Below, piece after piece: positions 27,065 to 35,497 of a stretch of DNA of 64,000 nt (position 1 is the first letter of the stretch; every line of letters begins with the position of its first letter). The DNA lies in assembly GCF_014764305.1 (NCBI RefSeq), contig NZ_CP061703.1, positions 819,501 through 883,500 of the forward strand, read 5' to 3'. A program made the position numbers and the translations under genes. Origin of the DNA: Mesoflavibacter profundi. GTDB taxonomy: Bacteria > Bacteroidota > Bacteroidia > Flavobacteriales > Flavobacteriaceae. The notes beneath the pieces are model-generated. The model was not told where the DNA came from. It ran no database searches and saw only the letters and a list, made by a program, of their open reading frames with translations.

Positions 27065-28197
27065 TATTCGCTTATTAAAGTAATTGTCATGGTTTGATTG
27101 TGTAATTGGCAATTGGTTTCTTTATAAAATGGCGCTATTTCGCCATAAGAATAAAAGCCTGTTATTACTGTATCTTTTCCAACAACATTTACTACTTCTT
27201 CAATTTCTTCTTCTACACGTTGATCTAAAACCAACTTTCTGCCTATACAACTAACCAAAATTGCTAATTGTTGTTTGTTTTGTCTTTGTTCTAATGCTTG
27301 TTTAGCAGCCATTTCTGATGCATTTGCAATATTATCTACATTGGTCATCATTAATTGGACTCTAGAATTTTCTGGTATATCTCCTGCTAAAATCATTGCA
27401 TTTTCTTCCTCGTTTATATTTAAAATTGTTCTAACAAAAGATTGTTTTTCGTTTTCTATTTTAACGTTTAAAGGATATAATAATGCTGCGCCTGGTAAAT
27501 CTTTTGATTTTTCGCCTAAATATTTTTTGTATAAATCTAATGCTGGTTTTCCGTCTAATTCGTATAAAATATTAGAGGTAGATTTTGTGACAATACGTTC
27601 TGGTCCAAATGGTGTCCAACCGCCATAAATAGAGCAAGACGCTTCAAAAGTATCACCATAAAATCCTATTGCAATAATTTCTCCTGGTTTTGGATTTTCG
27701 TTATAAGAGGCTAAAGTTTTTTCAAATCGTGCAGCATCGCCACATAATCCGCCAGAAATTAATATGTCTTTTTGGATTGTGGCGTTTAGCCCTTTTGTTA
27801 AATCGCTACCATTTATAAAACTACCTTCAGATAATATAAATACATATTTTAATCTATCGGGATTAAACTGATTGATTAAATGTTCTCCTGTTTTAAAACT
27901 ATCGTAACCCGAATCTAATAAGTTACAGGTTTTAATATTAAAAGTGGTATTTTCAAATTGTATTGCCGTTATAGTAATGGATTGATCGTCTACTTCTTTT
28001 GCTGTTATATCACCGCTTGTAGATCCAAACACCAAATGTCCATCAGGAAACATAGCTCTTATTTGGGAATAGATTGTTTGATTTTCTAACATATATCTAT
28101 TACCAAATACTAAAACTAGAGGATTTACTAAAGTTATTTTAGGTGATAAGTATTGCCAATCTTGATGTATTTTTTTTTTAAGCTGAACAGTTTTCAT
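27064..28197 (-). CDS. FIST-domain sensor protein
   Basis: 377 residues without membrane segments. It fits the FIST N and C domains: PLVLVFGNRYML, FPDGHLVFGSTSGDI, FVFILSEGSF-like KYVFILSEGSFINGSDLTKGL, ISGGLCGDAARF, and late AILVSCIGRKLVLDQR plus TVITGFYSYGEIAPF, the usual FIST_C ending. FIST domains are thought to bind small ligands and are linked to signal transduction. It lies two bases downstream of the PAS kinase gene and is translationally coupled to the second kinase, suggesting a two-protein sensor. Confidence 0.88.
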   Translation of the reverse strand: MKTVQLKKKIHQDWQYLSPKITLVNPLVLVFGNRYMLENQTIYSQIRAMFPDGHLVFGSTSGDITAKEVDDQSITITAIQFENTTFNIKTCNLLDSGYDSFKTGEHLINQFNPDRLKYVFILSEGSFINGSDLTKGLNATIQKDILISGGLCGDAARFEKTLASYNENPKPGEIIAIGFYGDTFEASCSIYGGWTPFGPERIVTKSTSNILYELDGKPALDLYKKYLGEKSKDLPGAALLYPLNVKIENEKQSFVRTILNINEEENAMILAGDIPENSRVQLMMTNVDNIANASEMAAKQALEQRQNKQQLAILVSCIGRKLVLDQRVEEEIEEVVNVVGKDTVITGFYSYGEIAPFYKETNCQLHNQTMTITLISE

Positions 28198-28199
28198 CT

Positions 28200-30548
28200 T
28201 TATTTTTTTAAGGTGAAATAAAATGTTGTACCTATCTTAGGTTCACTTTCTAGCCAAATTTCGCCTTCATGTAAGTTGACTATTTTTTTAACAATAGATA
28301 AGCCAATACCTGTAGAATCTTTACTTTTATTTAAGGCATGAAATATTTTAAAAATCTTTTCATGAAACTTCTTTTCTATTCCTATACCATTATCTTTAAT
28401 AGAAAATTGATAAAATGCACCTTTTTCTTGTACATCTATTTCTATTAAACCTTTTGGTTTATCTATAAACTTAATGGCATTGCTTAATAAATTTTGAAAC
28501 AATTGCTGAAGCTTTGTCGCATCACCATTTACAGTAGGTAAGTCTTGTTTTACTTCTATCGTAATATGCTCCGGAATGTAAAGCATACCTAAAATATGCT
28601 TTACCATTTTGCATAAGTCGACTTGTTTTTTTTGAGAAATTTCTGATCCTACACTAGAGTAATTTAATACATCTGATATTAATTGCTCCATTTTCTCTAA
28701 TGTGCCTTCTATTAAATCTATATTGTTAAGACTGGTTTGATCTAGTTTACCTTTATTATCTTCTTTTAGCCAACTAATTAATGCATGAATACTTCTTAAA
28801 GGCGATTTTAAGTCGTGCGATACAACATGAGCGTATTCTTGCAACTCGTCGTTACTTTTTTCTAATCGTTGTAACAGTTTTTCTTTTTGAAGCTCTAATG
28901 TTTTTAAATCGGTTATATCTAAAACCACATCAAGACTTCCTGTTTTGTTATTTTCTGAATCTAAATTTGAAGATCCACTTACAAACCAAAATCTTTTTTC
29001 ACCATTTTTTCGTTTTACTTCAAGCTCAAAAGTAGTAGTTTCTGTATTATTTCTTTTATCTATAATCTGTTTTACTTTGTGATCGTTAGAATTTACAGGA
29101 AAAATATCTCGACCTCTTTTACCAAGAATTTCTTCTTCATTATAACCAGTCATTTTTAGAAGACTTTGATTTACCATAGTAATTCTACCGTCTAAATCAG
29201 ACTCGATTAATCCTAAATCCATATTAGCGATTATGCTGTAGTATTTTTGTTTTTGCGCTTCTAATGTTTTACTGTATGTTCTTTTTAAAGTTACATCTCT
29301 ATACGACCATAAATGTCCGCGATACTTATTGTTTTCTATAATTGGGATAAAATCTCTTTCTAAAATTTTACCGTCGCACATAATAAGCTCGTCTGCTAGT
29401 ACAGTATCTTTTGATTTTAAAACATCGTTTATTCTTTGCACAAATTGCTCTGGATTTTTAAACAATCCTTTACTTTGTTGTGCTGCATTAGAACAATCTT
29501 GACCTATTAATTCTTCAGGCTTTAAAGGAATTTTAAATAACTCGCAAAACTTAGTATTTGTAAGTACAATAGATCTGTTTTCGTCTTCCAATAAAACACC
29601 ACTATCTAGATTTTGAATTAGGGTAAACAGTCTGTTTTCAGATTCTATTAGCTTTTGTTTGGCGTGATATTCTTTAGATACATCTTCGATTGTAGCAACT
29701 TGATAATCTATATCTCCAGATGCATTTCTTACCGCAATAACATTTGTTTTAGCCCAAAGTATGCTTCCGTCTTTTTTTATATAGCGCTTTTCTAAATTAA
29801 AACGATCTATGTCTCCATTAAATAACTGCTCTCTATAGTTTCTAGATACTTCTTCATCTTCTGGATGAGTAATATCTTGTACTTGCATTTTATTAAACTC
29901 TTCTCTAGTATAACCTAACATATTGGATAAAGATTGATTTATAAGTAATAATCCTTTATCTTCTGTTCTGGATAACGAAATCCCAATTGGAGAGTTATTA
30001 ATAATAATACTTAATTGGTTTTTTTGGTCTTCAAATTGTTTTTTTAGTCGTTTATCTTCTGTAATATCTCTAACAATACCTTGAGCTGCAATAGGTTTTT
30101 TTTGCTTATCGTAAATTATACTGGCATTAATGTGTACCCATTTAACTGCTTTAGATTTTGTGTATGCTCTAGCTTCATAATCTTTAAAAAAACCATTTGT
30201 ATATAATTGAAAAAAAGAAGACATGGCATACTCATAATCTTCTTTATAGATTAAATCTACAACATTAACTTGCTCTTCTTCTATGTTATAACCAAATAGT
30301 TTTGTTGCAGCTTCATTAAATTTTAAGACATTACCTTGTAAATCCATTACAACGTAAGCGTCTATAATATTCTCGAAAACACCTTGTAGCTGATTAGATT
30401 TTTCGTCTAAAAGGTTTTGAAGTTGTTGTGAAGTGGTATAAAGTTCTCTTGATTTTTCTTCAAGGATTTTTTCAGCAGCTTTTCTTGCAGCTTTTTCTCT
30501 TTCTAAAGCGCGTTGTAGTAGTTTAAGCTGTTGATTATCTTGACTCAT
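28200..30548 (-). CDS. Multi-PAS sensor histidine kinase
   Basis: 782 residues from the ATG at 30548, which overlaps the H-NOX stop as TGATG. A coiled coil (about 1-50) is followed by four PAS/PAC units: LQGVFENIIDAYVVMDLQGNVLKFN, IIINNSPIGISLSR, LIQNLDSGVLLEDENRSI and IIANMDLGLIESDLDGRIT. HisKA has EYAHVVSHDLKSPLRSIH and the HATPase domain has LFQNLLSNAIKFIDK and STGIGLSIVKKIVNLHEG. It has no membrane helices. As the immediate neighbour of H-NOX, it is the most likely kinase controlled by that sensor. Confidence 0.93.
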   Translation of the reverse strand: MSQDNQQLKLLQRALEREKAARKAAEKILEEKSRELYTTSQQLQNLLDEKSNQLQGVFENIIDAYVVMDLQGNVLKFNEAATKLFGYNIEEEQVNVVDLIYKEDYEYAMSSFFQLYTNGFFKDYEARAYTKSKAVKWVHINASIIYDKQKKPIAAQGIVRDITEDKRLKKQFEDQKNQLSIIINNSPIGISLSRTEDKGLLLINQSLSNMLGYTREEFNKMQVQDITHPEDEEVSRNYREQLFNGDIDRFNLEKRYIKKDGSILWAKTNVIAVRNASGDIDYQVATIEDVSKEYHAKQKLIESENRLFTLIQNLDSGVLLEDENRSIVLTNTKFCELFKIPLKPEELIGQDCSNAAQQSKGLFKNPEQFVQRINDVLKSKDTVLADELIMCDGKILERDFIPIIENNKYRGHLWSYRDVTLKRTYSKTLEAQKQKYYSIIANMDLGLIESDLDGRITMVNQSLLKMTGYNEEEILGKRGRDIFPVNSNDHKVKQIIDKRNNTETTTFELEVKRKNGEKRFWFVSGSSNLDSENNKTGSLDVVLDITDLKTLELQKEKLLQRLEKSNDELQEYAHVVSHDLKSPLRSIHALISWLKEDNKGKLDQTSLNNIDLIEGTLEKMEQLISDVLNYSSVGSEISQKKQVDLCKMVKHILGMLYIPEHITIEVKQDLPTVNGDATKLQQLFQNLLSNAIKFIDKPKGLIEIDVQEKGAFYQFSIKDNGIGIEKKFHEKIFKIFHALNKSKDSTGIGLSIVKKIVNLHEGEIWLESEPKIGTTFYFTLKK

Positions 30549-31087
30549 CAATTTTTATTAATAATAAACTTTACTTCTGTACCATCGTCTTTTATTTTTT
30601 CTAGAACAATGGTTGCTGTTTGATTAAAATGCTCGAAGGTTTTATTCATTAATCCTAATCCAAAATGATGCATAGCTCTACTTGATTTGTAGATCATTGT
30701 TAACGATTTGTCTGTTTTTTCTACAACTTCAAATTTAGGCAGCTCTGCATCGGGATAAATTTTCTTTACCTCGACATGTATGTGATTTTCTATAGAAGAT
30801 AGCATTTCTATTGCATCTTTATAGGTTGCTAATAATCCTGGATAACTGTCTTCTATAACACCAAAAAAATGCTCGGCATAAACCAGCAATAAATTATCTA
30901 TAGATATTCCTGTATTATCACTTAAATTTTGCAATAATTGCAGCATTTCAGAAAAACTGTAAGTACCTACAGCGGTATAAACTCCGTTAGATTCTAAGTT
31001 AGAATTAGCAATGATACTATCTACCATTTCTAATCCAAATTTATCTTCTACTAACTCTAAAAACTCTGTAAATACAATACCTTTCAT
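30548..31087 (-). CDS. H-NOX (heme NO/O2-binding) sensor protein
   Basis: 179 residues, the usual size of stand-alone H-NOX domains. The start MKGIVFTEFLELVEDKFG is diagnostic. The proximal heme ligand is predicted at His104 in NHIHVEVKKIYPDAELPKF, and the heme-propionate motif YxSxR is Tyr133-Ser135-Arg137 in MIYKSSRAMHHFG. Known homologues bind NO and change the activity of a neighbouring kinase or cyclase. Here the next gene is a PAS histidine kinase. I do not see an obvious distal-pocket Tyr for O2 binding, so NO is favoured, but this cannot be settled by eye. Confidence 0.93.
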   Translation of the reverse strand: MKGIVFTEFLELVEDKFGLEMVDSIIANSNLESNGVYTAVGTYSFSEMLQLLQNLSDNTGISIDNLLLVYAEHFFGVIEDSYPGLLATYKDAIEMLSSIENHIHVEVKKIYPDAELPKFEVVEKTDKSLTMIYKSSRAMHHFGLGLMNKTFEHFNQTATIVLEKIKDDGTEVKFIINKN

Positions 31088-31088
31088 T

Positions 31089-31502
31089 TTACACTACAAT
31101 TAACTCGTTTACACTCCAATAGGCTAGTAATTTTTCTATTTTACTAACATAATCTTCGTATTTTAATGGTTTTATTACGTAACCTGCTACGCCTATTTTG
31201 TAACATTCTAACAAATCCTTTTGATTGTTAGATGTAGTTAAAATAATTGTAGGTATGTATTTTAAAAGATCGTCGTTTTTTAAAATGCTTAAAAACTCTA
31301 TACCATTAATTTTTGGCATATTTAAATCTAATAAAATTATATCAGGTAAGTTGTCTTTTTTTTCTAAAATTTTTAATGCGTCTTCCCCGTTATTAGCCTC
31401 TATAATATTATGATCTAAGTTTAATGTAGAAATTGTTCTGTTCAATTTCATAATCTCTATCATGTCATCTTCTATAAGAAGCACGTTAAGTTTTTGTTGC
31501 AT
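31089..31502 (-). CDS. Single-domain response regulator
   Basis: 137 residues from the ATG at 31502; the GTG one codon upstream is less likely. It is a receiver domain only: Asp12/Asp13, phospho-acceptor Asp59 in DIILLDLNMP, TTSN and the Lys in GYVIKPLKYEDY. The sequence is of the Rcp1/CheY-like type common with PAS kinases. It opens the H-NOX operon, two bases before that gene, and could relay phosphate to Hpt. The LytTR-type repeat array and a -7 box lie directly upstream. Confidence 0.9.
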   Translation of the reverse strand: MQQKLNVLLIEDDMIEIMKLNRTISTLNLDHNIIEANNGEDALKILEKKDNLPDIILLDLNMPKINGIEFLSILKNDDLLKYIPTIILTTSNNQKDLLECYKIGVAGYVIKPLKYEDYVSKIEKLLAYWSVNELIVV

Positions 31503-31565
31503 CACGAGGGTTTTTGTTATCAGACTGAAAATTAATTTAATGTTAGACAGACGTAGTGCTAATTT

Positions 31566-31617
31566 CGTTTAGACAATATTAAGTGTAGACGAGTAGCGTT
31601 TAAGTGTCGACGAATGG
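31566..31617 (-). promoter_or_regulatory. LytTR-type direct repeats E, promoter of the H-NOX operon
   Basis: Cores lie at 31566 (CGTTTAGACA, weak), 31587 (AGACGAGTAG) and 31608 (CGACGAATGG), each 21 bp apart; a further in-phase match at 31545 (AGACAGACG) may be chance. TAATTTTC on the minus strand at 31534-31527 is a near-consensus -7 box 32 bp from the first core and 53 from the second. It implies autoregulation of the operon. Confidence 0.75.
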
Positions 31618-31634
31618 TTTTATGTGTTTATAAG

Positions 31635-31913
31635 TTAACTCTTACAATAACGAATAGAGTTAATGGTGTTTTGTTGTACCGAAAATTTTAATGCTTTTAA
31701 CTCTAAAAGAAACTCTAAAGCATAATCTTTTTCTTTTCTTTTGTCTAAATGCTGTTCTAAACAATTTATAAATTCTAATTGCTTTAAATTGAAATGTAAG
31801 GTATTACAAATCTCTGTTTTGCACTGCTGTACAACATTATCCTTGGCTACAACTGGTGTTTTGCCATAATCTGGATGATGAAAGAATACTTTAAAAAATT
31901 GTTTTAAACGCAT
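31635..31913 (-). CDS. Small protein of unknown function, likely LytTR target
   Basis: 92 residues, basic, with no signal peptide or membrane helix. It contains Cys31, Cys36, Cys51 and Cys90, and a Lys/Glu-rich helical middle (LEQHLDKRKEKDYALEFLLELKALKF). I recognise no family. It is a separate unit with a LytTR-type repeat and a perfect -7 box upstream, which supports it being a real gene tied to the polysaccharide regulon. Confidence 0.6.
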   Translation of the reverse strand: MRLKQFFKVFFHHPDYGKTPVVAKDNVVQQCKTEICNTLHFNLKQLEFINCLEQHLDKRKEKDYALEFLLELKALKFSVQQNTINSIRYCKS

Positions 31914-31990
31914 TTGACTATTAATTTACAGGACAAAATTAACAGCATTGTTTGAAGTGATTTTTATATTTCTTTAAAGTAAAAATAAGT

Positions 31991-32023
31991 GTCGACCAAT
32001 GGACAATTTGTGTAGATTAATGA
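31991..32023 (-). promoter_or_regulatory. LytTR-type direct repeat F
   Basis: The best pair in the window: GTGTCGACCAATGG (core 31993) and GTGTAGATTAATGA (core 32014) share ten of fourteen bases at a 21-bp spacing. TAATTTTG on the minus strand at 31941-31934 is a consensus -7 box 52 bp from the first core. It would drive the 92-residue gene. Confidence 0.8.
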
Positions 32024-32027
32024 ATTT

Positions 32028-32393
32028 TTACAACGTTATAGTTGCTTTTAACTTTTTTGGTAATTTACTTACTACCAATTTGTAGGAATGATCTATTAAT
32101 TCTAACAAAGTTTTTATAGAAACCTGATTATCTTTAAGATAAATGGTATTCCAATGTGTTTTGTTCATGTGATATGCACCAACAATACAATCGTAGTTAT
32201 CCCTTAATTGTAATGCTAATTCTGGATCACATTTTAGGGTTATTGAAGCGTCACCTGCTTCCCATTTGTCTAATGGCAATAATGCATACATTTTACCGCA
32301 CACTTTAAATACTAAAGTATCTTGGTTAAAAGGAAAAGTTTCTTCTGTTTTTGGCTTGTTTAAGCAGTGTTGATAAATTTGTTCTAACACCAT
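32028..32393 (-). CDS. MmcQ/YjbR family protein
   Basis: 121 residues matching the CyaY-like YjbR fold: TFPFNQDTLVFKVCGKMYALLPLDKW, ITLKCDPELALQLRDNYDCI and a late HWNTIYLKDNQVSIKTLLELIDHSYKLV. The family is called a DNA-binding protein, but its function is poorly known. It starts close to the 45-residue gene upstream and lies just beyond repeat site F. Confidence 0.87.
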   Translation of the reverse strand: MVLEQIYQHCLNKPKTEETFPFNQDTLVFKVCGKMYALLPLDKWEAGDASITLKCDPELALQLRDNYDCIVGAYHMNKTHWNTIYLKDNQVSIKTLLELIDHSYKLVVSKLPKKLKATITL

Positions 32394-32408
32394 TAGGTTT
32401 TAAAAAAC

Positions 32409-32546
32409 TTATTTTAGTTCTTCTAAATTAATTTTTTTTGAAGTTTTCCTGTAAGTACGTCTTATTTTTTTTGGTTCTTGCTTTACTATTGGAGGAATAT
32501 CCAAACTTTCTAAAGTATCATTTAGGTAAAGTAATAATCGATTCAT
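32409..32546 (-). CDS. Possible small basic protein
   Basis: A 45-residue frame begins MNRLLLYLNDTLESLDIPP, continues with a Lys/Arg-rich stretch (KQEPKKIRRTYRKTSKK) and ends INLEELK. It fits the gap upstream of the YjbR gene, with 15 bases between them, and its composition looks protein-like. It is too short to be sure and I do not know a family. Confidence 0.4.
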   Translation of the reverse strand: MNRLLLYLNDTLESLDIPPIVKQEPKKIRRTYRKTSKKINLEELK

Positions 32547-32655
32547 AGCTCTATTGTTTTGATTATTAATACTTAAAAGATAACGATAATTTAAGCAACC
32601 TCAAAAAACAGGACTGTTAATTTCGATAAAATGCAGATTAAATTTTACTGCTAAT

Positions 32656-33267
32656 TTACTTTTCTATTAATGGTTTAGACGATTGATCTATCGTTATGGC
32701 TTGATAATTTAGTGTCCAACCTATGGTTTGAACAATATTTTCTACAAGCTGTAAAGACTCTATCGCTTCTTGTTTTGCTACATTATATAAACCACTTTCA
32801 GGCACTTTTTCAATAATATGTTGCTTAGCTTCTTCATTTAAGATGGTAAGATCTGCAGCTTCAAACTTATTAAAATAACCATCTTTTTTGTCGTAGTAAT
32901 TTATATTAGTTTCTATTGAAAGTATTTCGGGTTGCGGAAAACTTTTAATAATCACTGTTTTTGTTTTTTGATCTGCTTCTAGACTTATTTTATTAAAATC
33001 GAATCCAACATGTGCTTTCGCATTAATTACAACTAATGCTTTTTTACGACTTGAGACTAGTTTTAAAAAGCGTTCTTTAACATCTTCGTAATGGTAGATT
33101 TCGGCAAAATCGCCTTCTACAGTAATAAATTTGCATACTTTTTTAATTTTATCTAAAAGTATAACCGATTGTGATGTTACTTTTTTCTTGTTTTTTAAAT
33201 GCTTCACATAGGTAGTTATGCCTAAAACTACTAAACCACCAATAATAAGAGAGATAAAAATTTCCAT
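32656..33267 (-). CDS. DUF4230 domain protein
   Basis: 203 residues with one N-terminal membrane helix (MEIFISLIIGGLVVLGITTYV) and a DUF4230 region, including VEGDFAEIYHYEDV, KKALVVINAKAHVGFDF, KSFPQPEILSIETNINYYDKKDGYFNKF and a helical end NVAKQEAIESLQLVENIV. Function unknown. Its start codon overlaps the stop of the DUF4260 gene (TAATG). Confidence 0.83.
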   Translation of the reverse strand: MEIFISLIIGGLVVLGITTYVKHLKNKKKVTSQSVILLDKIKKVCKFITVEGDFAEIYHYEDVKERFLKLVSSRKKALVVINAKAHVGFDFNKISLEADQKTKTVIIKSFPQPEILSIETNINYYDKKDGYFNKFEAADLTILNEEAKQHIIEKVPESGLYNVAKQEAIESLQLVENIVQTIGWTLNYQAITIDQSSKPLIEK

Positions 33268-33611
33268 TATAAATGTCCTAAATGTGTGTTTTTAAAATTA
33301 TCGGCATATTTAAGACCATAACCAAAAACTCGGTCTAAAGCAGCGTGAGAAAACAGAATGATTCCTATTAATTGCATGACTTCGATTTCAAAATAAATTC
33401 CAATTAATAATATTAAAATTGCTAATCCTTTATGATGAAACACATTATAAGTTAATGCGCCTGTTTTTGTATTTACTAAATAGCCTAACATACCAATATC
33501 GGGTAGCAAAATTAATACCAAAAACCACCACCAAGCGTAACTTAAGGTAGAAAACAAATAAATACCTAATGCAAATTGTAATAACTCTTCTAGTTTTAAA
33601 ATGGATTTCAT
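33267..33611 (-). CDS. DUF4260 membrane protein
   Basis: 114 residues, four hydrophobic helices, with the family signature ending HAALDRVFGYGLKYADNFKNTHLG and the inner segment LPDIGMLGYLVNTKTGALTYNVFHHKG. Small integral membrane proteins of this family have no known role. It is two bases downstream of the cyclase gene, in one operon with DUF4230. Confidence 0.85.
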   Translation of the reverse strand: MKSILKLEELLQFALGIYLFSTLSYAWWWFLVLILLPDIGMLGYLVNTKTGALTYNVFHHKGLAILILLIGIYFEIEVMQLIGIILFSHAALDRVFGYGLKYADNFKNTHLGHL

Positions 33612-33613
33612 TT

Positions 33614-34360
33614 TTATTCTATTTTATAAAGTATAGGTTTACTTGGTGTCGCGTCGTTTTCAAAAGAAGCAATTTGTAAATTTAAAATGTATTTACCGTC
33701 TTCTATTTTGTTTTTCACATAAATAAACTCGGTTATAGTAGCATTTTTTCTAATCTTACCGTCTAAATCCCAAAAGGCTTTGTGTGCTAATAATTTACCA
33801 TCGTCTTTCTCTTTATCAATACTTGGTAAATCTATTAATAGATGTTGTACACCAATTTTTTTTATAAATTCTGCTGCATCTTCAGTTAAATATGTCCAAT
33901 TGGTGTTAGAGTATTGCTTAGACAATTTGTCTTTAGTGTTTGGCATTGTACGAATCACTAAAGCTTCTGGCTTTCGCTTTTTTAACAAAAACTGAAGTTG
34001 CGTTTTAGATATCACGTAATCTTCGTCTATTTTTTCTGGTGCAACGGTAATGACTTCTGCTTTAAAAAAGAACTGTTTTAAGCATTTATTGATGCTGTAA
34101 ACCTTATCTGTAATATGTCCAACACATTCGGTATGTGTACCATGCGCATGCGGATTAAACTGAATGTTATTAAAGTTTATTGCTGCACCTTCTTTTACGC
34201 TTGCTGTCCATTCGCCTATTTGCGCAGGCTCTATTTTAGGTTCTTCTATGTACCACGCGTTTGCATTATCTTTAGAAGCGCGAATTGGCATGGATATATC
34301 TAAAGGCTTGGATAAATCTATTGTATATTTTATGGTATTAATTGTAATTACTGCTTTCAT
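33614..34360 (-). CDS. Cyclase family protein (kynurenine formamidase-like)
   Basis: 248 residues. The metal-binding signature appears as FNPHAHGTHTECVGHI, matching HxGTHxDxPxH with Glu in place of Asp and Gly in place of Pro, and a second region LLIDLPSIDKEKDDGKLLAHKAFW carries the later His. Relatives hydrolyse N-formylkynurenine or other amides. The altered motif makes the substrate uncertain. It is four bases downstream of hemW. Confidence 0.78.
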   Translation of the reverse strand: MKAVITINTIKYTIDLSKPLDISMPIRASKDNANAWYIEEPKIEPAQIGEWTASVKEGAAINFNNIQFNPHAHGTHTECVGHITDKVYSINKCLKQFFFKAEVITVAPEKIDEDYVISKTQLQFLLKKRKPEALVIRTMPNTKDKLSKQYSNTNWTYLTEDAAEFIKKIGVQHLLIDLPSIDKEKDDGKLLAHKAFWDLDGKIRKNATITEFIYVKNKIEDGKYILNLQIASFENDATPSKPILYKIE

Positions 34361-34364
34361 TTAA

Positions 34365-35492
34365 TTAATTTAACATGAATAGCTCACTTGCTATTCCGTC
34401 GGTTAAAAATTTTCCTTTTTTGGTAGCTTTTAAGCTGTCATTATCAATATACAATAAATGTTTGGTGATATAAAATTGTGCTTGGTTTAATAAGAAATCT
34501 TTATAATGATCACCAAAACGACTGCTAATGGTTTTTAATGAAATTCCCCAACTTGTACGCAAACCTGTCATGACAAACTCATTATACTTATCATTTTGTG
34601 ATAAGGTTTCTATCTCTAAAGGCAATTGGTTGGCTTCTATTTTTTTTATATAAACAGAATTATTTTTCACATTCCAAGCGCGTTGATCACCGTTAAAACT
34701 ATGTGCAGATGGACCAATACCAATATATGGTTTGCCTAACCAATAGGCACTATTGTTTTTACTGTAATAACCTGGTTTTGCAAAGTTGGACAGCTCATAA
34801 TGCTCAAAACCTGCTTCTTCTAATTGTTCTATAAGTTGATGAAATTGTTGGTGTGCAACCTCATCATCAACATCGTCAATTATTCCTTTATCAATAAAAT
34901 TTGCCAATGCTGTTTTAGGCTCGACAGTTAGTGCGTAACTAGAAATATGTGGCACACCAAAGCTTAGTGCAGTTTTAATGTTGTCTAACCATTCTTTTGA
35001 TGTGCTATTTGGAATTCCGTAGATTAAATCTAAGCTAATGTTATCAAAGTATTGCGTCGCAATTTCTAAACATTTTTTTGCTTCTGCTACGTTATGAGCG
35101 CGATTCATTAATTTTAAATCTTTCTCGAAAAAAGATTGTATACCAATACTTAGTCTATTGATTGGAGATTGGGATAATTCTATAATTTTCTCTTCAGACA
35201 GATCATCAGGATTTGCTTCTAATGTAACTTCTGGTGAAGTTACAACTGCATAATTTTTATGTACCGTATCTATTAAAAATTGTAACTCTTCAATAGACAA
35301 TAGACTTGGCGTTCCGCCACCAAAATAGATAGTTTCTACGGTTGTATTTTTAAATTCATCTTTACGAAGTTGAAGCTCTTTTGCTAAAGCAGAAATTAAT
35401 TGATCTTTCTTTTTTAACGACGTCGAAAAGTGAAAGTCGCAATAATAACAGGCTTGTTTGCAAAAAGGTATGTGAATGTAGATGCCGGACAT
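34365..35492 (-). CDS. hemW: HemW-like radical SAM heme chaperone
   Basis: 375 residues. The start SGIYIHIPFCKQACYYCDFHFS holds the 4Fe-4S cysteines Cys11, Cys15 and Cys18. TIYFGGGTPSLL, LEANPDDLS, INRLSIGIQSF and LIYGIPNST follow in the order typical of the HemN/HemW family, and the C-terminal HemN domain includes WLGKPYIGIGPSAHSF. HemW proteins carry heme to apo-proteins rather than acting as coproporphyrinogen dehydrogenases. Confidence 0.92.
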   Translation of the reverse strand: MSGIYIHIPFCKQACYYCDFHFSTSLKKKDQLISALAKELQLRKDEFKNTTVETIYFGGGTPSLLSIEELQFLIDTVHKNYAVVTSPEVTLEANPDDLSEEKIIELSQSPINRLSIGIQSFFEKDLKLMNRAHNVAEAKKCLEIATQYFDNISLDLIYGIPNSTSKEWLDNIKTALSFGVPHISSYALTVEPKTALANFIDKGIIDDVDDEVAHQQFHQLIEQLEEAGFEHYELSNFAKPGYYSKNNSAYWLGKPYIGIGPSAHSFNGDQRAWNVKNNSVYIKKIEANQLPLEIETLSQNDKYNEFVMTGLRTSWGISLKTISSRFGDHYKDFLLNQAQFYITKHLLYIDNDSLKATKKGKFLTDGIASELFMLN

Positions 35493-35497
35493 ATCAG

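Noticed and set aside
27275-27628. 117-residue plus-strand frame in the FIST gene
   Set aside because: It is antisense to a well-supported coding sequence and shows no conserved motif.
31545-31553. A fourth in-phase half-site (AGACAGACG) in array E
   Set aside because: It is 21 bp from the 31566 core but falls between the proposed -7 box and the other sites, and the match is poor; treated as likely chance.
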